Of a DNA stretch of 64,000 bases, positions 51,445 to 60,326 are shown in pieces. The stretch is taken from NCBI GenBank assembly GCA_900114805.1, contig FOZN01000003.1, positions 310,001 to 374,000 on the forward strand, in the 5' to 3' direction. Every line of letters begins with the position of its first letter. The stretch's first letter is position 1. The notes beneath the pieces are model-generated. The model made no database searches. It was given only the letters and a program-made list of their open reading frames with translations, and was not told the DNA's origin. Source of the DNA: Agrococcus baldri. GTDB taxonomy: Bacteria > Actinomycetota > Actinomycetes > Actinomycetales > Microbacteriaceae. The position numbers and the translations under genes are program-made.

Positions 51445-52536
51445 TCAGGCCGGGCTGATCGGCAGGGCCCGACCGCTGAGTCGGCGTGTGCCGCGCAGCG
51501 ACTCGGCGAGCACGATGATGGCGGCCGCTGCCGGGTCGCCCGGCTCGGCCGCCACCACCGGCTCGCCCGCGTCGCCGCCCTCGCGCAGCGCCACCGAGAG
51601 CGGGATGCGCGCCAGCAGCGGCACGTCGAGCCGTCGCGCGGCCTCGTCGCCGCCGCCGGAGCCGAACAGCTCGAGCAGGCTGCCGTCGGGCTGGGGGAGG
51701 CCCGCCATGTTCTCGACCACGCCCAGTACCCGCTGCCCGGTCTGCCGCGCGACTTCGGCGGCGCGCTCGGCGACGTCGGCGGCCGCCTTCTGCGGCGTGG
51801 TGACGACGAGCACCTCGGCGTGCGGCAGCAGCTGCCCGAGCGAGATGGCGACGTCGCCGGTGCCCGGCGGCATGTCGATCAGCAGGACGTCGAGATCGCC
51901 CCACCAGACGTCGGTGACGAACTGGTTCAGCGTGCGGTGCAGCATCGGGCCGCGCCAGGAGACCGAGCGGTTGCCGTCGACGAACATGCCGATCGACACC
52001 AGCCGCACGCCGTGCGCCTCTGGCGGCATCATCATGTCGCCCACGCGGGTGGGCTTCGCCGCGGTGCCCAGCAGCGCCGGGATGGAGTAGCCGTGCACGT
52101 CCGCGTCGATCACGCCCACCGCCAGTCCGCGCGCGGCCAGCGCGACGGCGAGGTTGGCGGTCACGGTCGACTTGCCGACGCCGCCCTTGCCGCTGGCGAC
52201 GGCGATGATGCGGGTGAGCGTGCCGGGGCCGAACTGCTGCGGGCGCGAGCCGCGCAGTCGCTCGACGAGGGCCTGCCGGGTGGCGGGGTCCATGACGCCG
52301 ACGTCGACCTCCACGCGCTCGACGCCGGCGACCGACGCTGCCGCCAGGCGCACATCCGCCTCGATCCTGTCTGCGGCGGGGCATGCGGCCACGGTGAGCT
52401 CGAGGCGGATGCGCGCGACGCCCTCGTCGAGGCTCGCGGCGGGGATCATGTCGAGCTCGACCAGCGGCCGGTGGATCTCCGGGTCGATGACCGTCGCGAG
52501 GGCGCGCTGCAGCGCAGGGTCGATCGGGGAGGTCAT
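51445..52536 (-). CDS. Mrp/ApbC-type Fe-S carrier ATPase
   Basis: A 363-residue P-loop protein. The N-terminal DUF59/MIP18 domain (ATVIDPEIHRPLVELDMI) is followed by the ParA-like ATPase with deviant Walker A SGKGGVGKST at 115-124 and the switch LLIDMPPGTGDVAISL. Family members carry Fe-S clusters to apoproteins. The C-terminal CxxC cluster ligands of classical ApbC/Nbp35 are absent here (VVENMAGLPQPDGSLLELFGSGG), as in several actinobacterial versions. It is the last gene of the unit mgtE-like, DUF1003, mrp. Confidence 0.9.
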   Translation of the reverse strand: MTSPIDPALQRALATVIDPEIHRPLVELDMIPAASLDEGVARIRLELTVAACPAADRIEADVRLAAASVAGVERVEVDVGVMDPATRQALVERLRGSRPQQFGPGTLTRIIAVASGKGGVGKSTVTANLAVALAARGLAVGVIDADVHGYSIPALLGTAAKPTRVGDMMMPPEAHGVRLVSIGMFVDGNRSVSWRGPMLHRTLNQFVTDVWWGDLDVLLIDMPPGTGDVAISLGQLLPHAEVLVVTTPQKAAADVAERAAEVARQTGQRVLGVVENMAGLPQPDGSLLELFGSGGGDEAARRLDVPLLARIPLSVALREGGDAGEPVVAAEPGDPAAAAIIVLAESLRGTRRLSGRALPISPA

Positions 52537-52546
52537 GGCAGGCGCC

Positions 52547-53041
52547 TCACGTGGCGTCGCGCTCGCGGCGCTCGTCGAGGTCGTCGACGAACGACTTCAG
52601 CTCGGCGCGGATGAACTCGCGCGTGGCCATGTCACGCATCGCCATGCGCAGCGCCACGACCTCGCGCGCGAGGTACTCGGTGTCGTTGAGGTTGCGCTCG
52701 GCGCGCAGGCGGTCCTGCTCGATCTGCACGCGGTCGCGGTCATCCTGGCGGTTCTGCGCGAGCAGCAGCAGGGGAGCGGCGTAGGAGGCCTGCAGGCTGA
52801 GCACCAGGGTGAGCAGCGGGAAGCCCTGATCCTGCGGGTCGAACTGCGCGTCGGCCGGGGCGATGGAGTTGTAGCCGAGCCAGAAGGTCACGAAGATCGT
52901 CATGCCGATCAGGAACGCCGGGGTGCCCATCGCGCGCGCGAACGCCTCGGTGAAGCGACCGAAGCGATCCTTCGACTCGGGCAGCCGGATGCGGCGGCGC
53001 GCGGCCTTCGGCTGCGAGAAGCGGTCGTCGCGCTCAGCCAT
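52547..53041 (-). CDS. DUF1003 membrane protein
   Basis: A 164-residue protein with two central membrane helices (TPAFLIGMTIFVTFWLGYN and FPLLTLVLSLQASYAAPLLLLAQNRQ) and the family signature APLLLLAQNRQDDRDR followed by a charged helical tail. DUF1003 proteins are widespread and uncharacterised. Its start overlaps the stop of the MgtE-N/CBS gene by 8 bases, and the pair is conserved in actinobacteria, which hints at a joint role, perhaps divalent-cation linked. Confidence 0.9.
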   Translation of the reverse strand: MAERDDRFSQPKAARRRIRLPESKDRFGRFTEAFARAMGTPAFLIGMTIFVTFWLGYNSIAPADAQFDPQDQGFPLLTLVLSLQASYAAPLLLLAQNRQDDRDRVQIEQDRLRAERNLNDTEYLAREVVALRMAMRDMATREFIRAELKSFVDDLDERRERDAT

Positions 53042-54269
53042 GCGAGCCCTCCTCCTGCTCCTGCGCCCGCCAGTCCTCGGGCAGGATGTGGTCGAGCACG
53101 TCGTCGATCGTGACCACGCCCACCAGCCGGCCGGCCTCGTCGACCACCGGCACCGAGACCAGGTTGTAGGCGGCGAGCTGGCGGGTGACCTCGGCGGCGC
53201 TGTCGCTCGCGAGCACGGGCTCGATCTGCTCGTCGAGCAGGGTGCCGACGCGCTCGTTCGGCGGGTAGCGCAGCAGTCGCTGGAAGTGCACCATGCCCAG
53301 GAAGCGGCCGGTGGGGGCCTCGTACGGCGGCAGCGTGACGCAGATGGCGGCGGCCAGCGCCGGTGCCACCTCGTGGCGGCGCATGAGCGCGAGCGCCTCG
53401 GCGACCGTGGAGTCGGAGGCCAGGATGATCGGCTCGGTGGTCATCAGGCCGCCGGCGGTGTCGGCGCCGAACGAGAGCAGCATGCGCACGTCCTCGGCCT
53501 CATCCGGGTCCATCAGGTCGAGCAGCGTCTCGCCGCGCTCGGCCGGCATGTGGCCGATGAGGTCGGCCGCGTCGTCGGGCTCCATCTGGTCGAGCACGTC
53601 GGCGACGCGGGAGTCGGTGAGCGATGCCAGGATCTCGACCTGGCGATCCTCGTGCATCTCCTCGAGGATGTCGGCGAGCCGGTCGTCGGAGAGGTCCTCG
53701 GCGACTTCCATCATGCGCTGCTGCGGCAGGTCGAGCATGGCCGAGGCGGCGTCTGCGGCGGGCAGCTCCTCGAGCGAGGCGAGCAGGTGCTCGGTGTCGT
53801 GCTCGGCATCGCGGTCCTGCAGCACGTCGTCCCACTGCGCCAGGGTCGTCGGACCCTTGCCGAAGGGCCCCGTCTTCGGCTTGCGGAGGAAGAGCTCGTC
53901 GACCTCCCACTCGCCCGGGCCCCGCTCGGCGATGGAGAGGTCCTCGACCGTCGCGCGCGTGCCGTCCTGCAGCGTGACGCTGCGGCCGAGGATGTCGGCC
54001 AGCAGCAGCCGCTCGCTGCCGCGCTGGCTGAACCGCCGGTCGCTGATGGTGGCGGCGATCAGCTGGCCGCCGCCGATCGAGAGCACCCGGCCGATCGAGA
54101 GGAACACGCGCTGGCGGCCGCGATCCTCGACCACCAGGCCGACCACCCGCGGCGGGGCGTCCTGCCGCGGCACGGTGACCACGTCGCGCACCTTGCCGAT
54201 GCGCTCGCCCGCGGGGTCGAACACGCCCGCACCCGCGAGGCGGGCGACGAAGACGGTGGGGGCGCTCAT
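53034..54269 (-). CDS. MgtE N-domain/CBS protein without a transport domain
   Basis: A 411-residue soluble protein. The first about 130 residues contain a PRC-barrel-like domain (FDPAGERIGKVRDVVTVPRQDAPPRVVGLVVED). The central part is the MgtE N-terminal superhelix (LLASLEELPAADAASAMLDL...ADILEEMHEDRQVEIL...VADVLDQMEPDDAADLIG), followed by two CBS domains (AGGLMTTEPIILASDSTVAEAL and YNLVSVPVVDEAGRLVGVVTIDDVLDHILPED). The Mg2+ channel helices of MgtE are absent, so it may sense Mg2+ or a nucleotide and act through the DUF1003 partner. The start is at ATG 54269, with TACGTT 7 bases upstream. Confidence 0.88.
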   Translation of the reverse strand: MSAPTVFVARLAGAGVFDPAGERIGKVRDVVTVPRQDAPPRVVGLVVEDRGRQRVFLSIGRVLSIGGGQLIAATISDRRFSQRGSERLLLADILGRSVTLQDGTRATVEDLSIAERGPGEWEVDELFLRKPKTGPFGKGPTTLAQWDDVLQDRDAEHDTEHLLASLEELPAADAASAMLDLPQQRMMEVAEDLSDDRLADILEEMHEDRQVEILASLTDSRVADVLDQMEPDDAADLIGHMPAERGETLLDLMDPDEAEDVRMLLSFGADTAGGLMTTEPIILASDSTVAEALALMRRHEVAPALAAAICVTLPPYEAPTGRFLGMVHFQRLLRYPPNERVGTLLDEQIEPVLASDSAAEVTRQLAAYNLVSVPVVDEAGRLVGVVTIDDVLDHILPEDWRAQEQEEGSHG

Positions 54270-54338
54270 GCCGACAAACGTACCGCGCGAGCCTGACGCC
54301 CTGAGCGAACCGGCCCGGGGAGCGGCGGGCTCGCGTGG

Positions 54339-54344
54339 GAGACT
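54339..54344 (+). promoter_or_regulatory. Possible -10 box, leaderless start
   Basis: GAGACT, a weak -10, lies exactly 6 bases before the GTG at 54351. Confidence 0.3.
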
Positions 54345-54350
54345 GGCGCG

Positions 54351-54962
54351 GTGAGCATGTTCCAGCGTTCGTCCACCGGCGACCAGCACCTGCCGCATGG
54401 TGTGGTCGTCGCCTCGTTCGAGACCTACGCCCAGGCGCAGGCCGCCGTCGCGAAGGTCTCGGGCTCCGACACCGACGTCGCCGGGCTCGCGATCGTCGGC
54501 AACGACCTCAAGCTCGTCGAGCGCATCGTCGGCCGTCTCACCTGGGGCAAGGTGGCCATGCGCGGGGCCATCCGCGGACTCGGCTTCGGCGCCTTCATGG
54601 GCCTGCTGTTCCTGCTGTTCGTGCCGGAGGCCGTGAGCTCGGTGCTGGTGTTCCCGCTGCTGGGCCTCGCGTTCGGCATCCTGCTGTCGGTCGTGCAGCA
54701 CTCGCTCGTGCGGCGCAAGCGCGACTTCGCGTCGACGCAGCAGGTGCTGGCCGCCCGCTACGACGTGGTCGCACCGCAGGAGAGCGCCAGCAGGGCGATG
54801 CAGGTGATCGGCCAGCGCGACGGGGCGGCCGCGCCGACCGAGGCGCAGCTGCAGTCGGCACCGCCGCCCGCGCCGCCCGCCCAGCCGGAGCAGTCGGCGA
54901 GCGCGCCGGTGCCCTCGAGCAGCCCGGCCCCGCAGGGGCGCCAGGACCCACCCGCCTCCTGA
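54351..54962 (+). CDS. General-stress (GSP17M-like) membrane protein, paralogue
   Basis: A 203-residue protein with the same plan as the one at 8655: an alpha/beta module VVVASFETYAQAQAAVAKVSGSDTDVAGLAIVGNDLKLVERI, two membrane helices (RGLGFGAFMGLLFLLFVP and VLVFPLLGLAFGILLSVVQ) and the closing KRDFASTQQVLAARYDVV. It adds a Pro/Ala/Ser-rich C-terminal tail of about 50 residues. GTG 54351 or ATG 54357 could be the start. It is divergent from the MgtE-like gene. Confidence 0.82.
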   Translation: MSMFQRSSTGDQHLPHGVVVASFETYAQAQAAVAKVSGSDTDVAGLAIVGNDLKLVERIVGRLTWGKVAMRGAIRGLGFGAFMGLLFLLFVPEAVSSVLVFPLLGLAFGILLSVVQHSLVRRKRDFASTQQVLAARYDVVAPQESASRAMQVIGQRDGAAAPTEAQLQSAPPPAPPAQPEQSASAPVPSSSPAPQGRQDPPAS

Positions 54963-55844
54963 TCAGGCGATCGCGTCGGACGCGCGCGCCGCATCCGCCA
55001 CCGCGTCGCTGACGAGGTCGAGCAGCGGCGAGGCCAGGTTCCAGCGCTGCCACCACAGCGGCACCTCGACGCCCGCCTCGGCGAGCACCACCAGGGAGCC
55101 GTCGGCGACGCCCGCCTCGAACTGCCCCGGCAGCAGCATGCCCCAGCCCAGGCCCATGCGGATCGCCTGCGCGTACTCGGCCGACGCCGAGATGATGTGG
55201 CGGGGCGCGCTCGCGACGGCGCCGTGATCGGCCGCGAACCGTGACTGCAGGGTGTCGTGGTGGTCGAAGTCGACGATCGGGGCGCACTCGAGCGCGTCGC
55301 GCGTCGGGCCGTTCGGGAACCACCGGTCTGCGAAGGCGCGCTCCGCGATCGCGACGTAGCGCATGCGCCCCAGCGGTGACGAGACGCAGCCCGAGACGGG
55401 CGAGGGCAGCGCGGTGACCGCGCCCATCACCGCACCGGATTCGAGCAGTTGCGCGGTGCGCTCCTGATCCTCGCGGTGGATGTCGAAGGTCACATCGCGC
55501 TGCGCCGTGACGGCGGCGAGCGCGGGCAGGAACCAGGTGATGAGCGAGTCGGCGTTCACGGCCAGCGGGATGCGCGGCGCGGCCAGGCCGTCGCCCATCG
55601 CCTCGAGCGCGTCGTGCTCGAGCAGCGCGAGCTGGCGGGCCAGCCGCACGAGCGGCGCACCCGCCTCCGTCGCGCGCACGGGCTTCGCGCGTTGCAGCAC
55701 CACCCGTCCGACGCGCTGTTCGATGGCGCGGATGCGCTGGCTGACGGCGCTGGGCGTGACGCCGAGCTGAGCCGCAGCGCGGTCGAGGGTGCCGGCGTCG
55801 ACTGCGGCGGCGAGCGTGCGCAGATGATCGAGCGGGAGTTCCAC
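54963..55844 (-). CDS. lysG: LysR-type regulator, ArgP/LysG family
   Basis: A 293-residue LysR regulator. The helix-turn-helix (LRTLAAAVDAGTLDRAAAQLGVTPSAVSQRIRAIEQRVGRVVLQR) and the effector domain (ADSLITWFLPALAAVTAQRDVTFDIHREDQERTAQLLESG) match ArgP/LysG, which senses lysine, arginine or histidine and activates lysE. It sits divergent to a lysE gene, the classical arrangement in corynebacteria. GTG 55844 starts the domain; the longer frame covers lysE in antisense. A 15-bp palindrome lies in the gap. Confidence 0.92.
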   Translation of the reverse strand: MELPLDHLRTLAAAVDAGTLDRAAAQLGVTPSAVSQRIRAIEQRVGRVVLQRAKPVRATEAGAPLVRLARQLALLEHDALEAMGDGLAAPRIPLAVNADSLITWFLPALAAVTAQRDVTFDIHREDQERTAQLLESGAVMGAVTALPSPVSGCVSSPLGRMRYVAIAERAFADRWFPNGPTRDALECAPIVDFDHHDTLQSRFAADHGAVASAPRHIISASAEYAQAIRMGLGWGMLLPGQFEAGVADGSLVVLAEAGVEVPLWWQRWNLASPLLDLVSDAVADAARASDAIA

Positions 55845-55858
55845 GCGCTCAGCGTATA

Positions 55859-55873
55859 TGAAGCGTTGCTTCA
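55859..55873. promoter_or_regulatory. Likely LysG binding site
   Basis: TGAAGC-GTT-GCTTCA is a perfect 6+3+6 palindrome in the lysG-lysE gap, 14 bases from the lysG start and about 21 bases upstream of the proposed lysE -35. LysR activators usually bind near -60, which fits. Confidence 0.65.
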
Positions 55874-55893
55874 GATCATGCAGGATGATTCGC

Positions 55894-55922
55894 TGGACTG
55901 CATGTCGCCCGGCCCGTAGCGT
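55894..55922 (+). promoter_or_regulatory. Probable lysE promoter
   Basis: TGGACT (55894-55899), a 17-base spacer and TAGCGT (55917-55922) lie upstream of the lysE ATG, which follows 7 bases after the -10, implying a leaderless mRNA. The poor -35 fits an activator-dependent promoter. Confidence 0.5.
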
Positions 55923-55929
55923 CATCGAC

Positions 55930-56679
55930 ATGGACCAGGGAATCGTCGCGCTGCTGTCGGGCTTCGCGCTGTGCTTGGGCCTGATCCTCTCGATCGGGGC
56001 GCAGAACGCCATCGTGCTGCGCCAGGGGCTGCGCCGGGAGCACGTCGGCATCGTCGTGCTGGTGTGCGTCGTGAGCGATGCGATCCTGCAGACCATCGGT
56101 GTCGCGGGCGTCGCGACGCTCGTCACCGCGCAGCCGTGGCTGGAGACGCTCGCGCGCTGGGCGGGTGCCGCCTTCATCCTCGGCTTCGCGCTGCTGAGCG
56201 CCCGGCGCGCCTGGCGCGGGGGCGGCTCGCTCGAGGCGGCGCCCGACGAGCCGGTCGAAGTTCGGATCGTGTCGACGGATGCAGCTGCCGCCGAGGGCGA
56301 GGTCGCGACGACGGATGCGGCTGCCGCGGCGCACCGGGACCGCGCCGGCGAGAGCGCCGGAGCCGCGGTCGCGACGCGCACGCGCCCTCGCGGCGGCCGA
56401 ATGGCCACGCTGCTCACGATCCTCGCCGTCACCTGGCTCAACCCCCACGCGCTCGTCGAGACGACGGTGGTGCTGGGCTCGGTCGCGGGCACGCACGGCG
56501 ACGCGCGCTGGTGGTTCTTGGCCGGCGGCATCGCCGCGAGCACGCTCTGGTTCGTCGGCTTCGGCTACGGCGCCCGCTACCTGGCGCCGCTGCTGCGCAC
56601 CGAGCGCGCCTGGCGGGTGCTCGACGGCGCGATCGCAGCGGTGATGCTCGTCATCGCCGTCATGCTCGTCACCGGCTGA
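55930..56679 (+). CDS. lysE: Lysine/arginine exporter LysE
   Basis: A 249-residue LysE-family exporter with about six helices. LILSIGAQNAIVLRQGLRREHVGIVVLVCVVSDAILQTIGVAG is the diagnostic N-terminal region, and LLTILAVTWLNPHALVETTVVLGSVAG the second half. It removes excess basic amino acids, for example when peptides are taken up. The loop between helices 3 and 4 is about 60 residues of Ala/Glu/Thr/Arg-rich sequence containing a repeated TDAAAA segment, encoded by an 18-base direct repeat (56274-56291 and 56310-56327). It is probably activated by the divergent LysG. Confidence 0.93.
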   Translation: MDQGIVALLSGFALCLGLILSIGAQNAIVLRQGLRREHVGIVVLVCVVSDAILQTIGVAGVATLVTAQPWLETLARWAGAAFILGFALLSARRAWRGGGSLEAAPDEPVEVRIVSTDAAAAEGEVATTDAAAAAHRDRAGESAGAAVATRTRPRGGRMATLLTILAVTWLNPHALVETTVVLGSVAGTHGDARWWFLAGGIAASTLWFVGFGYGARYLAPLLRTERAWRVLDGAIAAVMLVIAVMLVTG

Positions 56680-56686
56680 CGCGACG

Positions 56687-58162
<1,476 letters not shown>

Positions 58163-58241
58163 GCGCACCATCCTCCCACCCTCGCGGGGGGCCGCCACGG
58201 GTGTGTCCGGGCGCTGTGCGCGGGCGTGGTGAGCGGATGCG

Positions 58242-58832
58242 TCAGGCCGGCTGCGCGGGCGGGTTGTCGTCGGCGTAGAGGGCCGTGAAGAGCCCGAGCG
58301 TCTCGCCGTCGGGGTCGGGCCCGCGCTCCTTGAACTCGTTCATCAGGTCGTAGAGCCGCTGCTGCAGCTCCTCGCGGTGCTGGGCGTTGATCTTCAGGCC
58401 CATCCACGACACGTCGAGCTCGTCGGGTGCCAGGCCGTCGATCTGCTGCAGGAAGGTCTCCACCAGCACGGGGGAGCCGCCGGGGATCGAGGTGCGCCAG
58501 GACAGCCCGGTCGCCCGGTACGGCACCTCGCGCGCCCCGCCCGCGCCGGCGCGCTCGGGCTCGGCGACCAGGAAGCCGGTCTGCACGAGCGTGCGCACGT
58601 GGTGCAGCATCGTGCCGGGGTTGACGTGCAGCAGGCCGGCGAGCTCCTTGTTGGTGCGCGTCTCGAACGCGCACAGCCGCAGCACGCGCAGCCGCAGCGG
58701 TGAGCTGAGCGCCCGCGCCATGGCCTGCTGCTCGGCGTCGTCGCTCGCGTGCAGGGTGATGCGATCCGCATCGGGCGCCGCATCGGGCACTGCGTCGGGC
58801 ACGACGGGGCGGCGCTCGCGGTCCTCGGTCAT
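58242..58832 (-). CDS. ArsR-like winged-helix repressor
   Basis: A 196-residue regulator with an ArsR/HTH_20-type winged helix (PLRLRVLRLCAFETRTNKELAGLLHVNPGTMLHHVRTLVQTGFLV, about residues 49-94) and a helical C-terminal part (WMGLKINAQHREELQQRLYDLMNEF). No metal-binding cysteine box is visible, so it is unlikely to be an arsenic sensor. It is divergent from an MFS exporter, and two 18-bp repeats lie in the promoter and over the exporter start. TACCAT lies 6 bases before its own ATG. Confidence 0.9.
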   Translation of the reverse strand: MTEDRERRPVVPDAVPDAAPDADRITLHASDDAEQQAMARALSSPLRLRVLRLCAFETRTNKELAGLLHVNPGTMLHHVRTLVQTGFLVAEPERAGAGGAREVPYRATGLSWRTSIPGGSPVLVETFLQQIDGLAPDELDVSWMGLKINAQHREELQQRLYDLMNEFKERGPDPDGETLGLFTALYADDNPPAQPA

Positions 58833-58838
58833 GCCGCC

Positions 58839-58844
58839 ATGGTA
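58839..58844 (-). promoter_or_regulatory. -10 box of ArsR gene, leaderless start
   Basis: Reverse-strand TACCAT lies exactly 6 bases before the ATG at 58832. Confidence 0.5.
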
Positions 58845-58852
58845 GCGAGGGC

Positions 58853-58870
58853 GATTGACAGTTCTCAATC
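58853..58870. promoter_or_regulatory. ArsR operator 1
   Basis: GATTGACAGTTCTCAATC, an interrupted palindrome (GATTGA / TCAATC), overlaps the TTGACA -35 of the exporter promoter. A near copy lies 31 bases downstream. Confidence 0.7.
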
Positions 58871-58883
58871 AGGCGCGCATACT
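58855..58883 (+). promoter_or_regulatory. Promoter of MFS exporter gene
   Basis: TTGACA (58855-58860), a 17-base spacer and CATACT (58878-58883) form a near-consensus promoter, the best in the window. The ATG follows 7 bases after the -10, implying a leaderless mRNA. Operators cover the -35 and the start codon. Confidence 0.75.
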
Positions 58884-58901
58884 GATTGGCATGTCTCAAT
58901 C
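58884..58901. promoter_or_regulatory. ArsR operator 2
   Basis: GATTGGCATGTCTCAATC matches operator 1 at 15 of 18 positions and covers the transcription start and ATG of the exporter gene. Binding at both sites would sandwich RNA polymerase. Confidence 0.65.
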
Positions 58902-60222
58902 GCCCGAGTCGACGGCTGAGGTCCCGCAGCGCTCGGACGACTCGCCCGTCGAGGCCGTCGCTCCCACCGCCGTGCGCGACGCGCCGACCGGCTCGCTGTG
59001 GCGCGACGGCAACTTCCTGACCATGTGGTCGGGGCAGGCGCTCGCACAGGTCGGCTCGCAGGTGACCGAGCTCGCCATCCCCGTGCTCGCGGTGCTGCTG
59101 CTGCAGGCGAGTGAGCTCGAGGTCGGCCTGCTGAACGCCGCCGGCGTGGCGGCGTTCCTCGTGGTCGGGCTGCCGGCCGGCGCCTGGATCGACCGGATGC
59201 GCAAGCGCCGGGTGATGATCTGGGCGGATGCGGTGCGTGCGGCGGCGCTCGCCGCACTGCCGCTGCTGTGGTGGGCGGGTGTGCTCGAGATATGGCACCT
59301 CTACGCCGTCGCGCTCGTGGTCGGGGTCGCGACCGTGTTCTTCGACGTGTCTTACCAGTCGATCATCCCCTCGCTCGTGCGGCGGAACCAGATCGCTGAG
59401 GCCAACGGCAAGCTCGAGGCCACACGTGAGCTCGCCAACATCGGCGGGCCCGCGATCGGCGGCTGGCTGATCGGCATCATCACGGCGCCCTTCGCGATCC
59501 TCGCGACCGTCGGCACCTACGTGGCGTCGTTCATCGCGCTGCTGCTCACCCGCGACCACGAGCAGCCGCGCGCGGCCGACGACCGCGAGCCGATCCTGCG
59601 CGAGATCGGCGAGGGGCTGCGATGGGTCCTCGGCAACCCGCTGCTGCGGCGCATCGTCGGCACCACCGCCATCTCCAACTTCTCCAGCACCCTCTCGTTC
59701 ACCCTGCTGCCGATCTTCCTGCTGCGCGAGCTGGGCCTGACGCCGGCGGCCATGGGCGTCATCTTCTCGCTCGGCTCGATCGGCGGCCTCGCCGGCGCCG
59801 CCGCCACGCCGCACATCGTGCGCTGGATCGGCGAGGCGCGCGCCATCCCGGTCAGCGCCATCGGCTTCGGCGTGATCGCCTGCTTCCTGCCGCTCGCGGC
59901 CACCTTCCCGGCGGTCGCCTTCCCGCTGCTGGTCGCGCAGATGTTCGTCGGCAGCTTCACGGTGCTGCTCTACAACATCACTCAGGTCACCTTCCGGCAG
60001 CGCATCACCCCGGGGCGCCTCCTCGGCCGCATGAACGCATCCGTGCGCTTCTGCGTCTGGGGCGTCATGCCGCTCGCGGCGCTGCTCGCGGGCGCGCTCG
60101 GCACCTGGATCGGCGTCGTGCCCACCATGTGGATCGGAGCGGTCGGGCAGCTGCTCGCCGCCCTGTGCGTCGTGATCGGGCCGTTCTGGACGATGCGAGA
60201 GCTGCCCGACGCGCAGCACTGA
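58891..60222 (+). CDS. MFS efflux transporter (12-TM)
   Basis: A 443-residue major-facilitator exporter. About 40 hydrophilic residues precede twelve helices. Motif A-like VVGLPAGAWIDRMRKRRVMIWADAVR follows TM2, and FFDVSYQSIIPSLVRRNQIAEANGKLEATRELANIGGPAIGGWLIG is typical of the enterobactin/macrolide-type (MFS_3, TMS) group. Probably a drug or metabolite exporter induced when its ligand releases the divergent ArsR-like repressor. The start at 58891 is chosen from the promoter geometry; a GTG-type start further upstream would lie within the -35. Confidence 0.9.
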   Translation: MSQSPESTAEVPQRSDDSPVEAVAPTAVRDAPTGSLWRDGNFLTMWSGQALAQVGSQVTELAIPVLAVLLLQASELEVGLLNAAGVAAFLVVGLPAGAWIDRMRKRRVMIWADAVRAAALAALPLLWWAGVLEIWHLYAVALVVGVATVFFDVSYQSIIPSLVRRNQIAEANGKLEATRELANIGGPAIGGWLIGIITAPFAILATVGTYVASFIALLLTRDHEQPRAADDREPILREIGEGLRWVLGNPLLRRIVGTTAISNFSSTLSFTLLPIFLLRELGLTPAAMGVIFSLGSIGGLAGAAATPHIVRWIGEARAIPVSAIGFGVIACFLPLAATFPAVAFPLLVAQMFVGSFTVLLYNITQVTFRQRITPGRLLGRMNASVRFCVWGVMPLAALLAGALGTWIGVVPTMWIGAVGQLLAALCVVIGPFWTMRELPDAQH

Positions 60223-60232
60223 TCGTCAGCGC

Positions 60233-60286
60233 GGCACTGGTCGGTGGCACGGCACTGGCCGGTGGCACGGCGCTGGCCGGACGGGC
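60233..60286 (+). repeat. 18-bp tandem repeat, about three units
   Basis: GGCACTGGTCGGTGGCAC (60233-60250), GGCACTGGCCGGTGGCAC (60251-60268) and a diverged third unit GGCGCTGGCCGGACGGGC (60269-60286) lie in the gap after the MFS stop. Units 1 and 2 differ at one base. The array is not part of a confident gene. Confidence 0.75.
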
Positions 60287-60314
60287 CGCTGAACAGACGG
60301 CCTGGCGCGCGCTC

Positions 60315-60320
60315 TACGCT
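60315..60320 (+). promoter_or_regulatory. -10 box of hydrolase gene, leaderless start
   Basis: TACGCT lies exactly 6 bases before the ATG at 60327. Confidence 0.55.
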
Positions 60321-60326
60321 GGCAGG

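Noticed and set aside
58242-58832. Arsenic-resistance repressor
   Set aside because: No cysteine metal site in the helix-turn-helix region and no arsenate reductase or arsenite pump nearby.
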